From Eudorina sp. 2006-703-Eu-15 (taxonomy: Eukaryota > Chlorophyta > Chlorophyceae > Chlamydomonadales > Volvocaceae), in assembly GCA_003117195.1 (NCBI GenBank), contig BDSI01000140.1, forward strand, positions 1-64,000: a DNA stretch of 64,000 bases. Direction: 5' to 3'. A program made the translations under genes and the position numbers. Each line of letters begins with the position of its first letter. Position 1 is the stretch's first letter. The notes under the pieces were generated by a model, which searched no databases, was not told the origin of the DNA, and saw only the letters and a list, made by a program, of their open reading frames with translations. This document shows positions 33,201 through 63,100 of the stretch, one piece after another.

Positions 33201-35701
33201 GCTACCAGCAGGTGGCTGCGCTCGGTACGTATCTGTTCTTTCTTGCTGCCGGTGTGTGTTGTGTTCTGCAAAGCGGCGTACACGACTAAATGCGGCTAAT
33301 ATGCGCTGTGTTCAGGCCAAGCGATTGCTCAGCAGGCCGTGCTACCCCAGCAGGGATCGCAGCTGCCCGTCGTACAAATGCCTGCCGTGGCAGCAGGTAC
33401 GTGCTTGTTGGATTGCATTCATGGTGCGTGCGTTTACCGCATCGGCGTTGCACCTGTTGTCACATGCAGGCGGCGCGGCTGCAGCGACGGGCGGGGTCGT
33501 CAGCGCGGGGCAAGGCGCGGCGACAGGGATGGCGGGCTACCAGCAGGTGGCTGCGCTCGGTACGTATCTGTTCTTTCTTGCTGCCGGTGTGTGTTGTGTT
33601 CTGCAAAGCGGCGTACACGACTAAATGCGGCTAATATGCGCTGTGTTCAGGCCAAGCGATTGCTCAGCAGGCCGTGCTACCCCAGCAGGGATCGCAGCTG
33701 CCCGTCGTACAAATGCCTGCCGTGGCAGCAGGTACGTGCTTGTTGGATTGCATTCATGGTGCGTGCGTTTACCGCATCGGCGTTGCACCTGTTGTCACAT
33801 GCAGGCGGCGCGGCTGCAGCGACGGGCGGGGTCGTCAGCGCGGGGCAAGGCGCGGCGACAGGGATGGCGGGCTACCAGCAGGTGGCTGCGCTCGGTACGT
33901 ATCTGTTCTTTCTTGCTGCCGGTGTGTGTTGTGTTCTGCAAAGCGGCGTACACGACTAAATGCGGCTAATATGCGCTGTGTTCAGGCCAAGCGATTGCTC
34001 AGCAGGCCGTGCTACCCCAGCAGGGATCGCAGCTGCCCGTCGTACAAATGCCTGCCGTGGCAGCAGGTACGTGCTTGTTGGATTGCATTCATGGTGCGTG
34101 CGTTTACCGCATCGGCGTTGCACCTGTTGTCACATGCAGGCGGCGCGGCTGCAGCGACGGGCGGGGTCGTCAGCGCGGGGCAAGGCGCGGCGACAGGGAT
34201 GGCGGGCTACCAGCAGGTGGCTGCGCTCGGTACGTATCTGTTCTTTCTTGCTGCCGGTGTGTGTTGTGTTCTGCAAAGCGGCGTACACGACTAAATGCGG
34301 CTAATATGCGCTGTGTTCAGGCCAAGCGATTGCTCAGCAGGCCGTGCTACCCCAGCAGGGATCGCAGCTGCCCGTCGTACAAATGCCTGCCGTGGCAGCA
34401 GGTACGTGCTTGTTGGATTGCATTCATGGTGCGTGCGTTTACCGCATCGACCTTGCACCTGTTCTCACATGCAGGCGGCGCGGCAACACCAAACGAGCGT
34501 ATCCTCGAGTTGCTGAAAAAGCCACAGGAGGACTTTCAAGGCGGGCCGACCACGTACGCCACCGTCCAGGGGATCGGCAGGCTTTATGTCCAGGTCAACG
34601 CCATGAACGCGTCACCAGACTTGGCGATGATGTTCGGGGGGCTTACGAAGACGGATTTCATCGACATTTGCTCATCATTAAGCAGCGAGCGGAGCAAGAG
34701 AGAGTAAGACCAACAGGAACTTGTGTTTCGGACGTATCAGCTTTTAGTTTTTGCTTGACTAATCCAGCGGAACGTAGCCGCGCAATGTCGGATAGCGTTC
34801 ATACTGTTTATATACCTAGAAATGTATCACATCTGTCTGTTCGATACATACACACTCTTCCAAACACTTACACCAAAACCCTTTTTGTGTCTATAGGAAG
34901 GCAGCGGCGGACGAGGAGTGGACTGCGGCGTACACTGACGCTAAAAAGTTGGAGACCCAGGCTGCAGAACTGCTGCGCACCCGTGACCGCATAATCAGGC
35001 CCCTCAAGGAGGATATCTCGACCTTCATGGCGACGCTTGATGAATTCGACTCTCAGATGACTGAAGGTGCAGCTAGCCTTCAGCAGCGGGCCAAGCAAGT
35101 CCACCACGAGTACCCCTACAACCAGTATTCGAAGATTGCGGAGAAGTACGACATCATTGACAGGTTTTGCGCATATGCTCCGCTCGTCCGAGAGGCGCAG
35201 GGAGCCGGGTTCGATCACGACATGGACAAGGCACTACAGGGCGTCAAGCAGGCCCTGGATGGCATGCAGGGCCCGGTGCCGCACCCTGGCCTGCCAATCC
35301 CCAAGCCGGTCGTTGATCACTTGGAGGAGAGCGTCGTGAAGGACAAAGTCGCGTGGAAACTGCACGGGCTGCAAAGCTGTGCAACGAGCGTTGGAGTGGT
35401 CTCCGAGCCAACCTCTGCTCCAAGTGCCCTGACGGGAACACCGCCGTGTGGCGCCGCCGGGACCTCTGGAGGCAGCATGGTTGTGGGGACGGAAATACCC
35501 GACACAGTTCATCTGGCGGACGCGGACCGGCCAGGGGCAAACCGCCCAGCGGTTCTCGGTGCTGGGGATGTTGTGGCGAATCTGTTCGGTGCGCGAGTGT
35601 CGGGCAGTGCTGAAGGTAGCAAGGGCAGTGCTGAAGGTAGGAAGGGCGCATCATCATGTGGCCGCGTTCTTGAGACAGCGTTATCTCAGCAGGGGCTGTA
35701 A
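30293..35701 (+). CDS. Transposon gene D: protein with a spliced tandem exon array (nine 57-residue repeats)
   Basis: Twenty-three exons are inferred: 30293-30455, 30535-31260, 31342-31383, nine pairs A/B (A 90 bp from 31460, B 81 bp from 31641, each repeated every 335 bp), 34475-34703 and 34897-35701, about 1,167 residues. All array exons are phase 1 at both ends. The N-terminus is basic (MGKEKRQSGPERGRGRGK). Exon 2 has a possible zinc-binding set (LHCDVPGC, then several His, later CGEC); the in-frame segment 30796-30891 has GT-AG ends and may be spliced out. The array encodes Ala/Gly-rich (GGAAAATGGVV) and Gln-rich (GQAIAQQAVLPQQG) repeats. The C-terminal 340 residues are helical, probably coiled coil. 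The stop overlaps a TGTAA. I do not recognise the family. It is likely an accessory protein of the transposon. Confidence 0.68.
31411..34487 (+). repeat. 335-bp tandem array, each unit two exons plus two introns
   Basis: Nine full units plus a partial tenth. Each unit holds exon A (90 bp), a 91-bp intron, exon B (81 bp) and a 73-bp intron; 90+91+81+73 = 335. Acceptors are CACATGCAG and GTGTTCAG, donors GTACGTAT and GTACGTGC. Units differ at only a few sites. Units 3 and 5 share CAACTG where others have CACCTG. Units 6-9 share GCGTTG in the intron and an Ala for Thr codon in exon A. Confidence 0.95.
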
Positions 35702-36017
35702 TAAATGGGGCGGGACGGCATTCAATACCATTTTGTTGTCTTTGGGGGCCATTACGCGTTCTGTACTTCAATTCGTTGAGCGCTATGAAGTTGCTTGTTA
35801 CTCGTCAGAACATTGACACTAATATCTACCCTATCTATCATTATGCCGGTTGGCCCGAGAGTGCGCATCACCTTCTACAATGGACTACACGATGTGCGCA
35901 TGGGGGTTTGATCCGTTGCGAATGACACCTCCGATACGGATGATTCATGTGTATTGGCCGAGTAGGACGGGTTCAAGGGGTACAGCGAACTCAACAAGGT
36001 TCCGAAGTAACTTCTGG

Positions 36018-36206
36018 CGCCGTTATGTGAACCTTGCTCGTTAGTGTTTATGAGTATGGCCGGGGGTCCAGTTTCCCGAGCATCAGGTAGCGCCTGTGGG
36101 CGTAGCAGGGCGTTGCACGGGGGCGTTGTTGAAGTTGGCGCAGACTCTTTCATTCGCGAGAAGAACTGAATTGGGTAATAGGATATATATTTTTAATCTT
36201 ATCCCC
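36018..36206 (-). repeat. Right terminal inverted repeat of the large transposon
   Basis: Reverse complement of 17431-17619 over 189 bp, no mismatch seen. Ends ...AATCTTATCCCC; the outer flank begins ATAATTGCAT, different from the left flank. Confidence 0.92.
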
Positions 36207-37265
36207 ATAATTGCATTTAATGTATGGAGGTCCCTTGTCATTCTTCACTATGACAGCGATGTTTGTATTTTCAGCGGAACTCAACGACCTAACTTATAGT
36301 AACAACATATTTCTTTATTTCATAAAGCCCAATGTCAATCTCACGTCTATCAGTGCAGTTTCCAAGCAGAACGGAAATTACTAGGGCCGCCCTAGGTGCG
36401 GCAGACAGGGCACTCATTCGTGACCGGAACCTACTTCATACATATGTGCTCGTAGCATGCAAACTCAACTTTCAAGAAAGCTTTATGCATTCAGCTGTGT
36501 TTGTTTATATAATCACAGTACACCAAAGCGCGCTGCCAAAATGTCATGAACAATTGTCCGTACACCAAATCCATACGTTACCCTTACACCATTGAGCGCA
36601 TCCTGCTTCATTAACAAATCATAACACGAACTATTAAAATGTCCTATGCTCGCCGATTGAGCATTATCTGTTGCTGACCTTCATGAATCATGTCAGTTCG
36701 TAAGCTACAAAGCTTTCTACCGGTAAAAGAACCCTTGGTCAAGCAATAGAAGCATGATTGTGGTTATCCGTGGTTATCTAGCAACTGATCTTACGTGATT
36801 TGGTGAGATCGCTCCATGTCCGGTATTACCCGTAGGGCCGAGGCGACATGCCGGCCGGCCGTACGTGTTTCACCTTGCTTGTGCATCTGGAGTGGCTAGA
36901 GAGCATTTAGCTGCGGTATCGACACTGTTACATGCCCGCGAGAGTAAAAGATGAACCATGAACGTAAGATATCATCGTACACTTGCCGTACAGTCCAACA
37001 TCGGCGCGGCCTCCTGATTACTGAGGCCCACGCAATATTAAATGGTGTGGCGGATACAGTGACGGGGCTTTCCCACGGCTCACCGCGGGGCTGCGTTGCA
37101 TCCGCGCGAGAGTGTACCACCCGCCCGCCTACTTGGACAGGGCCAGCAGAGCACGCACTGCCAGAAGAAGCAATACACGGCGTACACGGCACGGATACTC
37201 ATTCACTGGTGTCCCTTGCTGGGCGGCGCATCACATGCATCTTGCTCCACCCGACAGTAGTAATC

Positions 37266-37483
37266 GGTACAAGGTGGACCCGAGTCCCGACCGGGTGTTG
37301 TAACAGCCCAGATAGCTCGCTGCTAGGCGCCCCATCTCATCAACCATTACCAAGGCCTGCGCACCCGTCCTCCATCACCCGCGGGGGTCATGCAGCCATA
37401 CTGGCCAACACACCAGGGTACCAGCGCGCCAGGATTGTCTCCCCTGGAAACCGCGCCACCAGACCCGCCGAATCACATGGGTG
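37266..37483 (+). repeat. Foldback repeat, copy 1
   Basis: About 215 bp starting GTACAAGGTGGACC and ending CCGCCGAATCACATGG, in direct orientation to copy 3 and inverted relative to copy 2. Confidence 0.85.
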
Positions 37484-37840
37484 CTGGCTTTGGAAGTGGT
37501 GCCTAGCCAGTAAGCATGTCGCAGATAGACGCCGGCAACCGCAACGGCCACCCATGCATCATCAATCCTCCTGATGATAGCTATCAAGGTTCAGGATTTC
37601 GGCATCATAAGGAGTTGTTCACCATATGCTGCTGAGTACGTCGTTATGTACAGTACGTATAGTGAACCATACGCGCGTTTCTGCCAGCCACTCCAGCGAT
37701 ACATCAGACGGTGATAGCTGCCCCCACATCAAATAATGCATGCCGATGTATCTGAGCAGCCGCCCGCCTTAGCACGCCTGGCTAAGGACCCGCTCGCTCC
37801 CCGCCACCATCCAAAACGAAACCAATTACCTTCTCCGCTA

Positions 37841-38057
37841 TGTGATTCGGCGGGTCTGGCGCGGTTTCCAGGAGATAGAGGCAATCCTGGCGCGCTGGTA
37901 ACCTGGTGTGTTGGCCGGTATGGCTGCATGACCCCCCGCGGGTGATGGAGGATGGGTGCGCAGTCCTTGGTAGGGGTTGATGAGATGAGGCGCCTACGAG
38001 CTATCTGGGCCCGTTGGAACACCCGGTCGGGATACGGGTCCACCTTGTAACGGTTAC
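37841..38057 (-). repeat. Foldback repeat, copy 2
   Basis: Reverse-complement copy of 37266-37483 and 38902-39126. Its inner end carries the palindrome GTAACCGTTAC, shared with copy 3. Copies 2 and 3 together could be the long inverted ends of a 1.3-kb non-autonomous element. Confidence 0.85.
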
Positions 38058-38247
38058 AAACTTACGCTCCCCGCGGGCTTAATAACTCCGCCACTGTTCC
38101 CCGCCCGCTTCGTCAATCGGTGATTTGAATTGTCGAGGCGCCGGAAGATAATCATCAAGTGAGGAACCGACACTCGCTGCTGCTGCCTGTACGCCGGTAC
38201 GGCATAGCTGTACACGGCGAGCCGCACATACAAGTGCGCATTAGTAA

Positions 38248-38368
38248 TAATGAATGAATGAACGTTACAGCGGACCCCGAAAAGGATCAACGGTGTACCA
38301 GGGCAAGCCCCAGCAGGCCCCACCGATAACGCGGCAAGGTACCCCCACACCTCAACGCCGCGAACAAA
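38248..38368 (+). repeat. Dispersed ~120-bp repeat, copy 3
   Basis: Same family as 2148-2266 and 18764-18885, here between foldback copies 2 and 3. Confidence 0.7.
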
Positions 38369-38439
38369 AAGACAGAGGGCCATAACTCCACCAATGAATT
38401 ATCATTGGCATGCATTTGCATTGGACGCGTATGTCGGCA

Positions 38440-38700
38440 TGGCGCTACTGGGAGAGGGAGCCAGGGGTGGTGTTTGAGGTCGACGGGGCAAGGGGGAGCC
38501 AAGAGCGGCGGCAGAAGGAGTGGCGAGGCCGCACAAGCAAAGGGCGAGGGGTCGCGGCAGAGGGAGTGGGCAGGCCGCAGAGGAGATGCGGGGAGGCAGC
38601 TGAGGGAATGGGGGCGGCCGCAGAGGGGACGAGGGGGCGCGCGCGGCAGCAGAGGGAATGGGGGGGCCGCCGAGGGGACGAGGGAGGTTGTAACCCTGGT
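38440..38700 (+). repeat. G-rich degenerate minisatellite
   Basis: Irregular repeats of blocks such as GGCAGCAGAGGGAATGGGGG and AGAGGGGACGAGGG. Many G-runs of four or more give potential to form G-quadruplexes. The long minus-strand frame across it is compositional. Confidence 0.6.
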
Positions 38701-38901
38701 AAGAAAAGCTGGTGGTTCGGGCAGGGGTCGGAGGGCCCCGCCTGATGAAGCGCGATAATGGAGCGCCTTCAAACGCTCTATGTTTCGAGCGTCATGGTAG
38801 CCAGGGGCAGCCAGTGTGCGGGCACATGGGGAAGCGAATAAAGGGACTCTTTCGTGTCTTCTGAATTTGATGTCGCGCAATGGAGCGACTTCCATTCTAT
38901 T

Positions 38902-39126
38902 GTAACCGTTACAAGGTGGACCTGAGTCCCGACCGGGTGTTCCAACGGGCCCAGATAGCTCGTTGCTAGGCCTCATCTCGTCAACCCCAGGCAGTTCGCA
39001 CCCATGCTCCTTCACCCGCAGCGGGGGGTTCATGCAGCCATACCGGCCAACACACCAGGTTATCAGCGCGCCAGGATTGCCTCTATCTCCTGGAAACCGC
39101 GGCAGACCCGCCGAGTCACATGGCGG
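38902..39126 (+). repeat. Foldback repeat, copy 3
   Basis: Direct copy of 37266-37483, starting GTAACCGTTACAAGGTGG and ending CCGCCGAGTCACATGGCGG. Confidence 0.85.
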
Positions 39127-41316
39127 GGAGGGAACCGGGATGTCACGATGTTTTTGTGGAGGTGTATTTGAATGGGCGTATGTGTCCACGGGGTAACAGC
39201 GGGTCCGCGGGCGGGGCTAAGTCCAACTCGGTGTAACCACCCAGCCAGCACCCAGAGCTCGCGGTGGAAGCTGTCGCAATACGTCTTATGCCCCTCATTT
39301 TAGTATCAATCAATCAAGGAAGGCTTGAGAATGCGTTTCCATTTTTCCGGCTTGTTTCGGCTGTTTCGGCGATGCTTAAGGAAGCATACGGCATACCGTG
39401 GGGCAGGGTGTCAATGTGCCATACATAAAGCTGTGGGTTGGGGTCTGATAAAGATAACGTACCTTCCCCCCTGGCCCCGCCAAGTGCTATACGGAGGGGT
39501 ACTTAAGGCGCCCGAGCCTGCCAGCCGCGTCTAACACTCACGAACGTACAACAAATGTTCAACGCCACTAGGTAGGAAAGCAGACAGGCAGGCATGAGAT
39601 TCATGCACCAGCCAGGGAGGCTAAGTACGTCTTGTACGGACGCACCCTTGCAGTTTCGTGGCAGAAAACCTAAAGCTTCGTGCCATCGTGCGACGCGTCC
39701 ATCTAGACCGGGGATATAGATCTATCTATCCCCGCATCCCACTTAGCCATACGTCCTGCAACGTGCATCCTATAATTGAATGAACGCCGCCCAACGAACC
39801 ATGCATATCGCCGGCGGTAGCTAGAAGCCGACATACAGCGATGCACGGACGGATTGATATCTGTCAAGCGCGACCTGCTGTCGTGGCGCGGCTGGGACTA
39901 CTGTGGGGATGTGGCCGTGCAAGGAACCTGTCCGTCGCCTGCTCCCATGCAACGGTCATGTTAGCGACTTGACAACGGCAGCAGTTGAGATAATGACACA
40001 CGCCGACAGTCGGCTACTCCGTCATTAGAGCTCCGGTAAGCAACGAGTACATCTACCCGGCGCTCGTCGCTCTGTCAGGCTCAGTCCAGACGTAGGTAGT
40101 CCGGTGCGTGACGGGTACCTGAATAAAGTTCGCACCTCGCAATGCGGCCTGTGTCCGGTAGACATAACGGTCATCGGTGTCCGCCGATAACCATACATGG
40201 CACAGGTCAATGCATAATGGCCGTGTCCGTATGTAGTTACTATGCGAGGGTTGCTGCATGGCAGTCAGGCAGAAGCAGGTTACCATTTGGCATGGAGACG
40301 CACATCGGGGAACCTGGCGGAGGGAGGTAGCAGAGTCGTCGCTATGCAATGCCATGCCCTACCTGCTGCAGCTACCAAGTTTGCACTTTGAGGCTGTTGG
40401 GGTTGCTGGCTATAATACTTTTTACGAAAAGCGTGCACCGGACCTTTCTTACATTGAAATTAAATATAATGAAATATAATGTAATTCAATGTGTCACTCA
40501 GTGCTGACGCGCTGCGGCAATTGCTGAGGCCCCGTCGCGCAGGAGCCACCTGCCTCCTACCTCCCATGACCGAATATGGCACTTCATATTCATGCAAGTT
40601 GGTAATCTGCACCATCCTATTTATTAAGATTACTTTTGTATAAAGAGGTATTCTGAAATGGTCACGGCTGAACCACGCGTGTAAGAGATCTTCACATCAC
40701 GGCCCAATAAAACACAAATATGATAAAACAGTACTGTAAATACACTCATGCGTGTTGATTTTGTCTGCGACGCAAGCATGAAGGGCATTCCAGTTGTACT
40801 TCTGATCAGTCATGTTTCATCCTACCTCACTTTGATGAGCGCTCGGATAACACATCAATCTGTGCTATTATCTATAAATTCAGAAGATGATTTCTAGCGG
40901 TTCGATGTGCCGATAATAGAAATAGGAAGCTTTGACGTACGGCACGCGTACCTCAAAGTTTTGGTGTTCCTGGGATTCACTGCCTCTGTAGAATCATGAA
41001 CAAGCAACTCTACTGAACTTTACCTCTTGATTCTGTCAAATGAACTGGCCGGCCCAGGCTTGATAATTGTTGGAGTTTTTCCTGTCACGTGCGCCGCGCG
41101 CTCCTTACCTTACTGAATTCTAGGGACAAAAACAAGACGAGAGTCGCATTTCGTGTCACCTGTTAGCTGTACGCCCGACGACCGATCCGCTTCCCGCCTT
41201 ATAACCCGTCATCCGCTGAGCACATTCATTCTGTGAAAGGTCTGGACAATGGCGCACTGTCGGCTATTTCGTCTTCTTCTTTAAGCTAGGGATTGCCGGG
41301 ATATCCTTCGGCGAAC

Positions 41317-60190
<18,874 letters not shown>

Positions 60191-63100
60191 GATAAAGAAA
60201 TGCATGTACTGAAGCCAGCAGCGGGCAGCTTGTGTACTTGATGACTTTGATTGGTATACTGGGCCCCTCCAGGAGTACGGAAGTCGGCCATGCAGGATGG
60301 CATGTCGGCGCGGGTACATCCGTGCGGCAGCTGCAGGGAATCGCGCAGCAGCCGGTACCAGCTTACACTAACGAAAGGAATGGACTTGTTCCGTTTCTGG
60401 AAATGTGGTTTTAGTGCTCCGCAAGTGGCGTCCGTGAACTAATAGTGTAGGACGGATTGAACCAAGACAAGGAAGTCCGAGTGGCATGCAGGGCAGCGGT
60501 CATGCCTGCATTTTGTTTCACGTCGAAGTACGACGCACGAGGGGGGGGGGATGAGTTTCATGGCTGGCGGATGTGGATAATTTTAGTAGTGTGATGATGA
60601 GTCGCTGGCGGGCCAGCTGCAACTTGTACGATCCAGACCTATTTGTTGCGTGTTCTTTCTTCATAGTACCGTTTTACTGCTCGCAAGTACAGTTTGGCGT
60701 GTGTGTATGATGACTGAGTAGTTTTGTCGCGGCACAGTAGACGTTTTGCTCGCGCGCTTCCATTCTCCGCGCGCACGCCAGCTAGCGCCGGAATTACAGC
60801 AGCGCGCAGCTATCTGGCTACAGCAGCCGCACCGGCTATCTAAGCCGGCCAATGTCGGGAACCAGTCAGCGCGCGCCAGTGCGCTACCTGACATGTTAGC
60901 ATACCTGCGTAACGAGTGCCTAGCTACCTTTGCTGCCCCATCGATGAACTCGCCTTCGTTGTGGTGCGTAGCACGCAGTTGATTGGCTGGAGGTTGAATG
61001 GCGACAGACAGCGAAACTGCCTCCTGGTGTGGGTATGTGGATCGGCAGGCAGGGCAGGAGAGCGTTTCATGCAGTGGGCACTGTGGTGCCCAACAGCGTG
61101 CGTGTACGTGTACATGTCACCGACCTCGGTATGCGGCGGCCATCCGGATCTATCTATACCTCTGGATACTCTGGAGCACGCCATGTCTTGCGTAAATTGT
61201 CTTGCGTCTGTCGTGCGGGGGGTGAATTGGGAACAGCGCTGGGCTGGCCCAGGCATACGCAGCTGGGGGAGGGCGGAGGACGGAGATGGCAGGAGCCGTC
61301 TGCGGGGCGAATGAACTTTACGACTGCTGACATCGAGCGAGCCTGCCATGCACACGCAAGACTCGTTTGCCTCGCACCGAGGTGCGAATCACGCGTGCGG
61401 GCGCGCGGCGCGGATTAAGGGACGAAAACCTGTGTGGCTGCTGCTGGACCTACTGCCAAGCTCGCTCCTCGGGCCGAGCCTACCGACCTCCGCTGAAGCG
61501 TGACTTCATTTCGTTCTGTCCGACGTGCGTCCGCAGTGACTTGCGCAACCATGTCTTAAAGGGCCTTTCAAAAGGAATGTACGCAGTTATGAACGAACGG
61601 TCGGCTGTCGCCTAAAAATGAGTGCGTGCTTATGTGGGTCCTGCGGGACGTCCGACGTCACCCGGACATCCACCAGAGTCTGGTAGGTGGGTGACTGGAT
61701 TAGACGGGTGTCATGTGTATCGCGGTGTGTCGCGGCCAGCTGCCTACCATTCCGGCACGCATAGGCGATCTCGCCCGGCTCCGTAACGCGGTTTATCGCG
61801 GTCTCTCCGCAAGAAAGCAGCAGACCGTTGGTCTACGCTTTGTTGTTTGTTGTCAAATATAACGAATTTTTCAGGAAGTTTTTAACACGTGTGGTTTGCT
61901 CGCGCGCTCGCCCGGGCTGTGAGTGTACGCGCTCGTAGTTTGTACGACGGTTGTGCGTGGATAGGAGTTGTACGACTTGCTGCGCCGCGGCGCTGGGTGT
62001 ATGCGTGCATGTACGGAAGTACGCATACCGTACATGTTTATTTCGTGGGACAAAGGCCGTCGCCGTGTTGAGTTGATAAATGTTTGCTTGGCTTCAGCTG
62101 CTGCAATAATCATAGGCAAGCCATTGCTGGGTGAAAGACTGATAAGATGCCCTAGTTCCATTTGCATTCAATTTCCTTGCTTCGTTGCTTGTTTGTTTGC
62201 GCGTGGCTTGTTTGTTTGCGCGTGGCATGTAGATTCCCTCCAAGCGGCATCCCTCTCCCGCTCCGCCAAACGCACCATCATTTAGTTCACCACATTGTTG
62301 CATGGGAGGCTGGCGCAGCTAGCGTCGGGCGCGTCCATCGTGACGCGGGGCGATCGAGCTGCTGATGAAGTGGCCGGGGCGGCGACAGCGTACGTGTAGT
62401 ACGTGTATGTGAGTAGTAATCGCCGCTGGATTGTTTGGCGCTGCCGGCGGGACGCACTCTCCGCCCGCAAGCTAGCTGCAATAATGCATGCGCGCCTTGC
62501 TTGCTTGCTTGAATTGGCGCGTGTTTATTTACGAAGGGAGCTGCCTGCTTAGCTACCGCCCTGCTGACGGTTCTTTGAAGTGATGGTTTCGTTGAACCTG
62601 CTGCGTCCCCCGCTGTCTACTTATCCGCCTCCGCGCACCAGCAGCCGCCGTTTCCATTCACGTGCGTGCAGTTCGCGTGTATGTACAACGTACTACGTGA
62701 CGAAGGAATGTTCCGGACGGATGGTTGGGTGGCCCTACCAACTCATAGGGGGTCTGACAGGCTCTGACAGGCTTGCCTGTCAGGAAATGTTAGCCTGACA
62801 GCTTTAGCCAACATTTCCGCCGCTGTTATTGGCTGTTCAATAGGCACCGTCTGGGCTCTGACAGTTCCCAGCAATGTCAGGGACGGTGGCGACGAAAATG
62901 GATGTGACAGGCTGTCAGTGGCTGTTGGGCGGTGTCTAACGCTGTTATCCAAAGTGGAGAAGGTATTATGGCGAATGTTAACGTCTTAGAACAACAGGAT
63001 TGTTTGATCGTGGACGCTGTTATACTGAAATGATTGACTATTACAATGTGGCTGTTGCCCATGGCCCACACGGCACACATGTAACACAAAAAATTGGCAT

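Larger units (their letters stand above)
17431..36206. mobile_element. 18.8-kb DNA transposon with 189-bp terminal inverted repeats and four genes
   Basis: Termini 17431-17619 and 36018-36206 are reverse complements over 189 bp with no mismatch found by eye. Similarity stops sharply on both sides. Inside are four multi-exon genes in the order minus, plus, minus, plus: a DDE transposase-like protein, a KDZ-family transposase, an Ala-rich repeat protein and a protein with a tandem exon array. KDZ transposons are known from fungi, animals and green algae, where the Dileera branch occurs, and can be large with extra genes. No target-site duplication is visible next to the termini. The identical repeats suggest recent insertion or homogenisation. 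Confidence 0.82.
36207..41316. other. Region without a supported gene, rich in foldback repeats
   Basis: Open frames are short or cross the repeats. It holds three copies of a long repeat (37266-37483, 37841-38057, 38902-39126), one dispersed 120-bp repeat (38248-38368) and a G-rich degenerate minisatellite (about 38440-38700). Nothing recognisable is seen in 39250-41316. Confidence 0.5.

Noticed and set aside
31384..34294. Series of 114- and 206-codon plus-strand frames repeated every 335 bp
   Set aside because: They read through introns and the wrong frame of the tandem exon array in gene D; stops recur in each intron.
31411..34487. CRISPR-like or satellite interpretation of the 335-bp array
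   Set aside because: Units are long, abut without unique spacers, and contain phase-consistent exons with splice sites, in a eukaryotic genome.
38287..39189. 300-codon minus-strand frame
   Set aside because: It crosses a foldback repeat, a G-rich minisatellite and a dispersed repeat, and its composition follows theirs.
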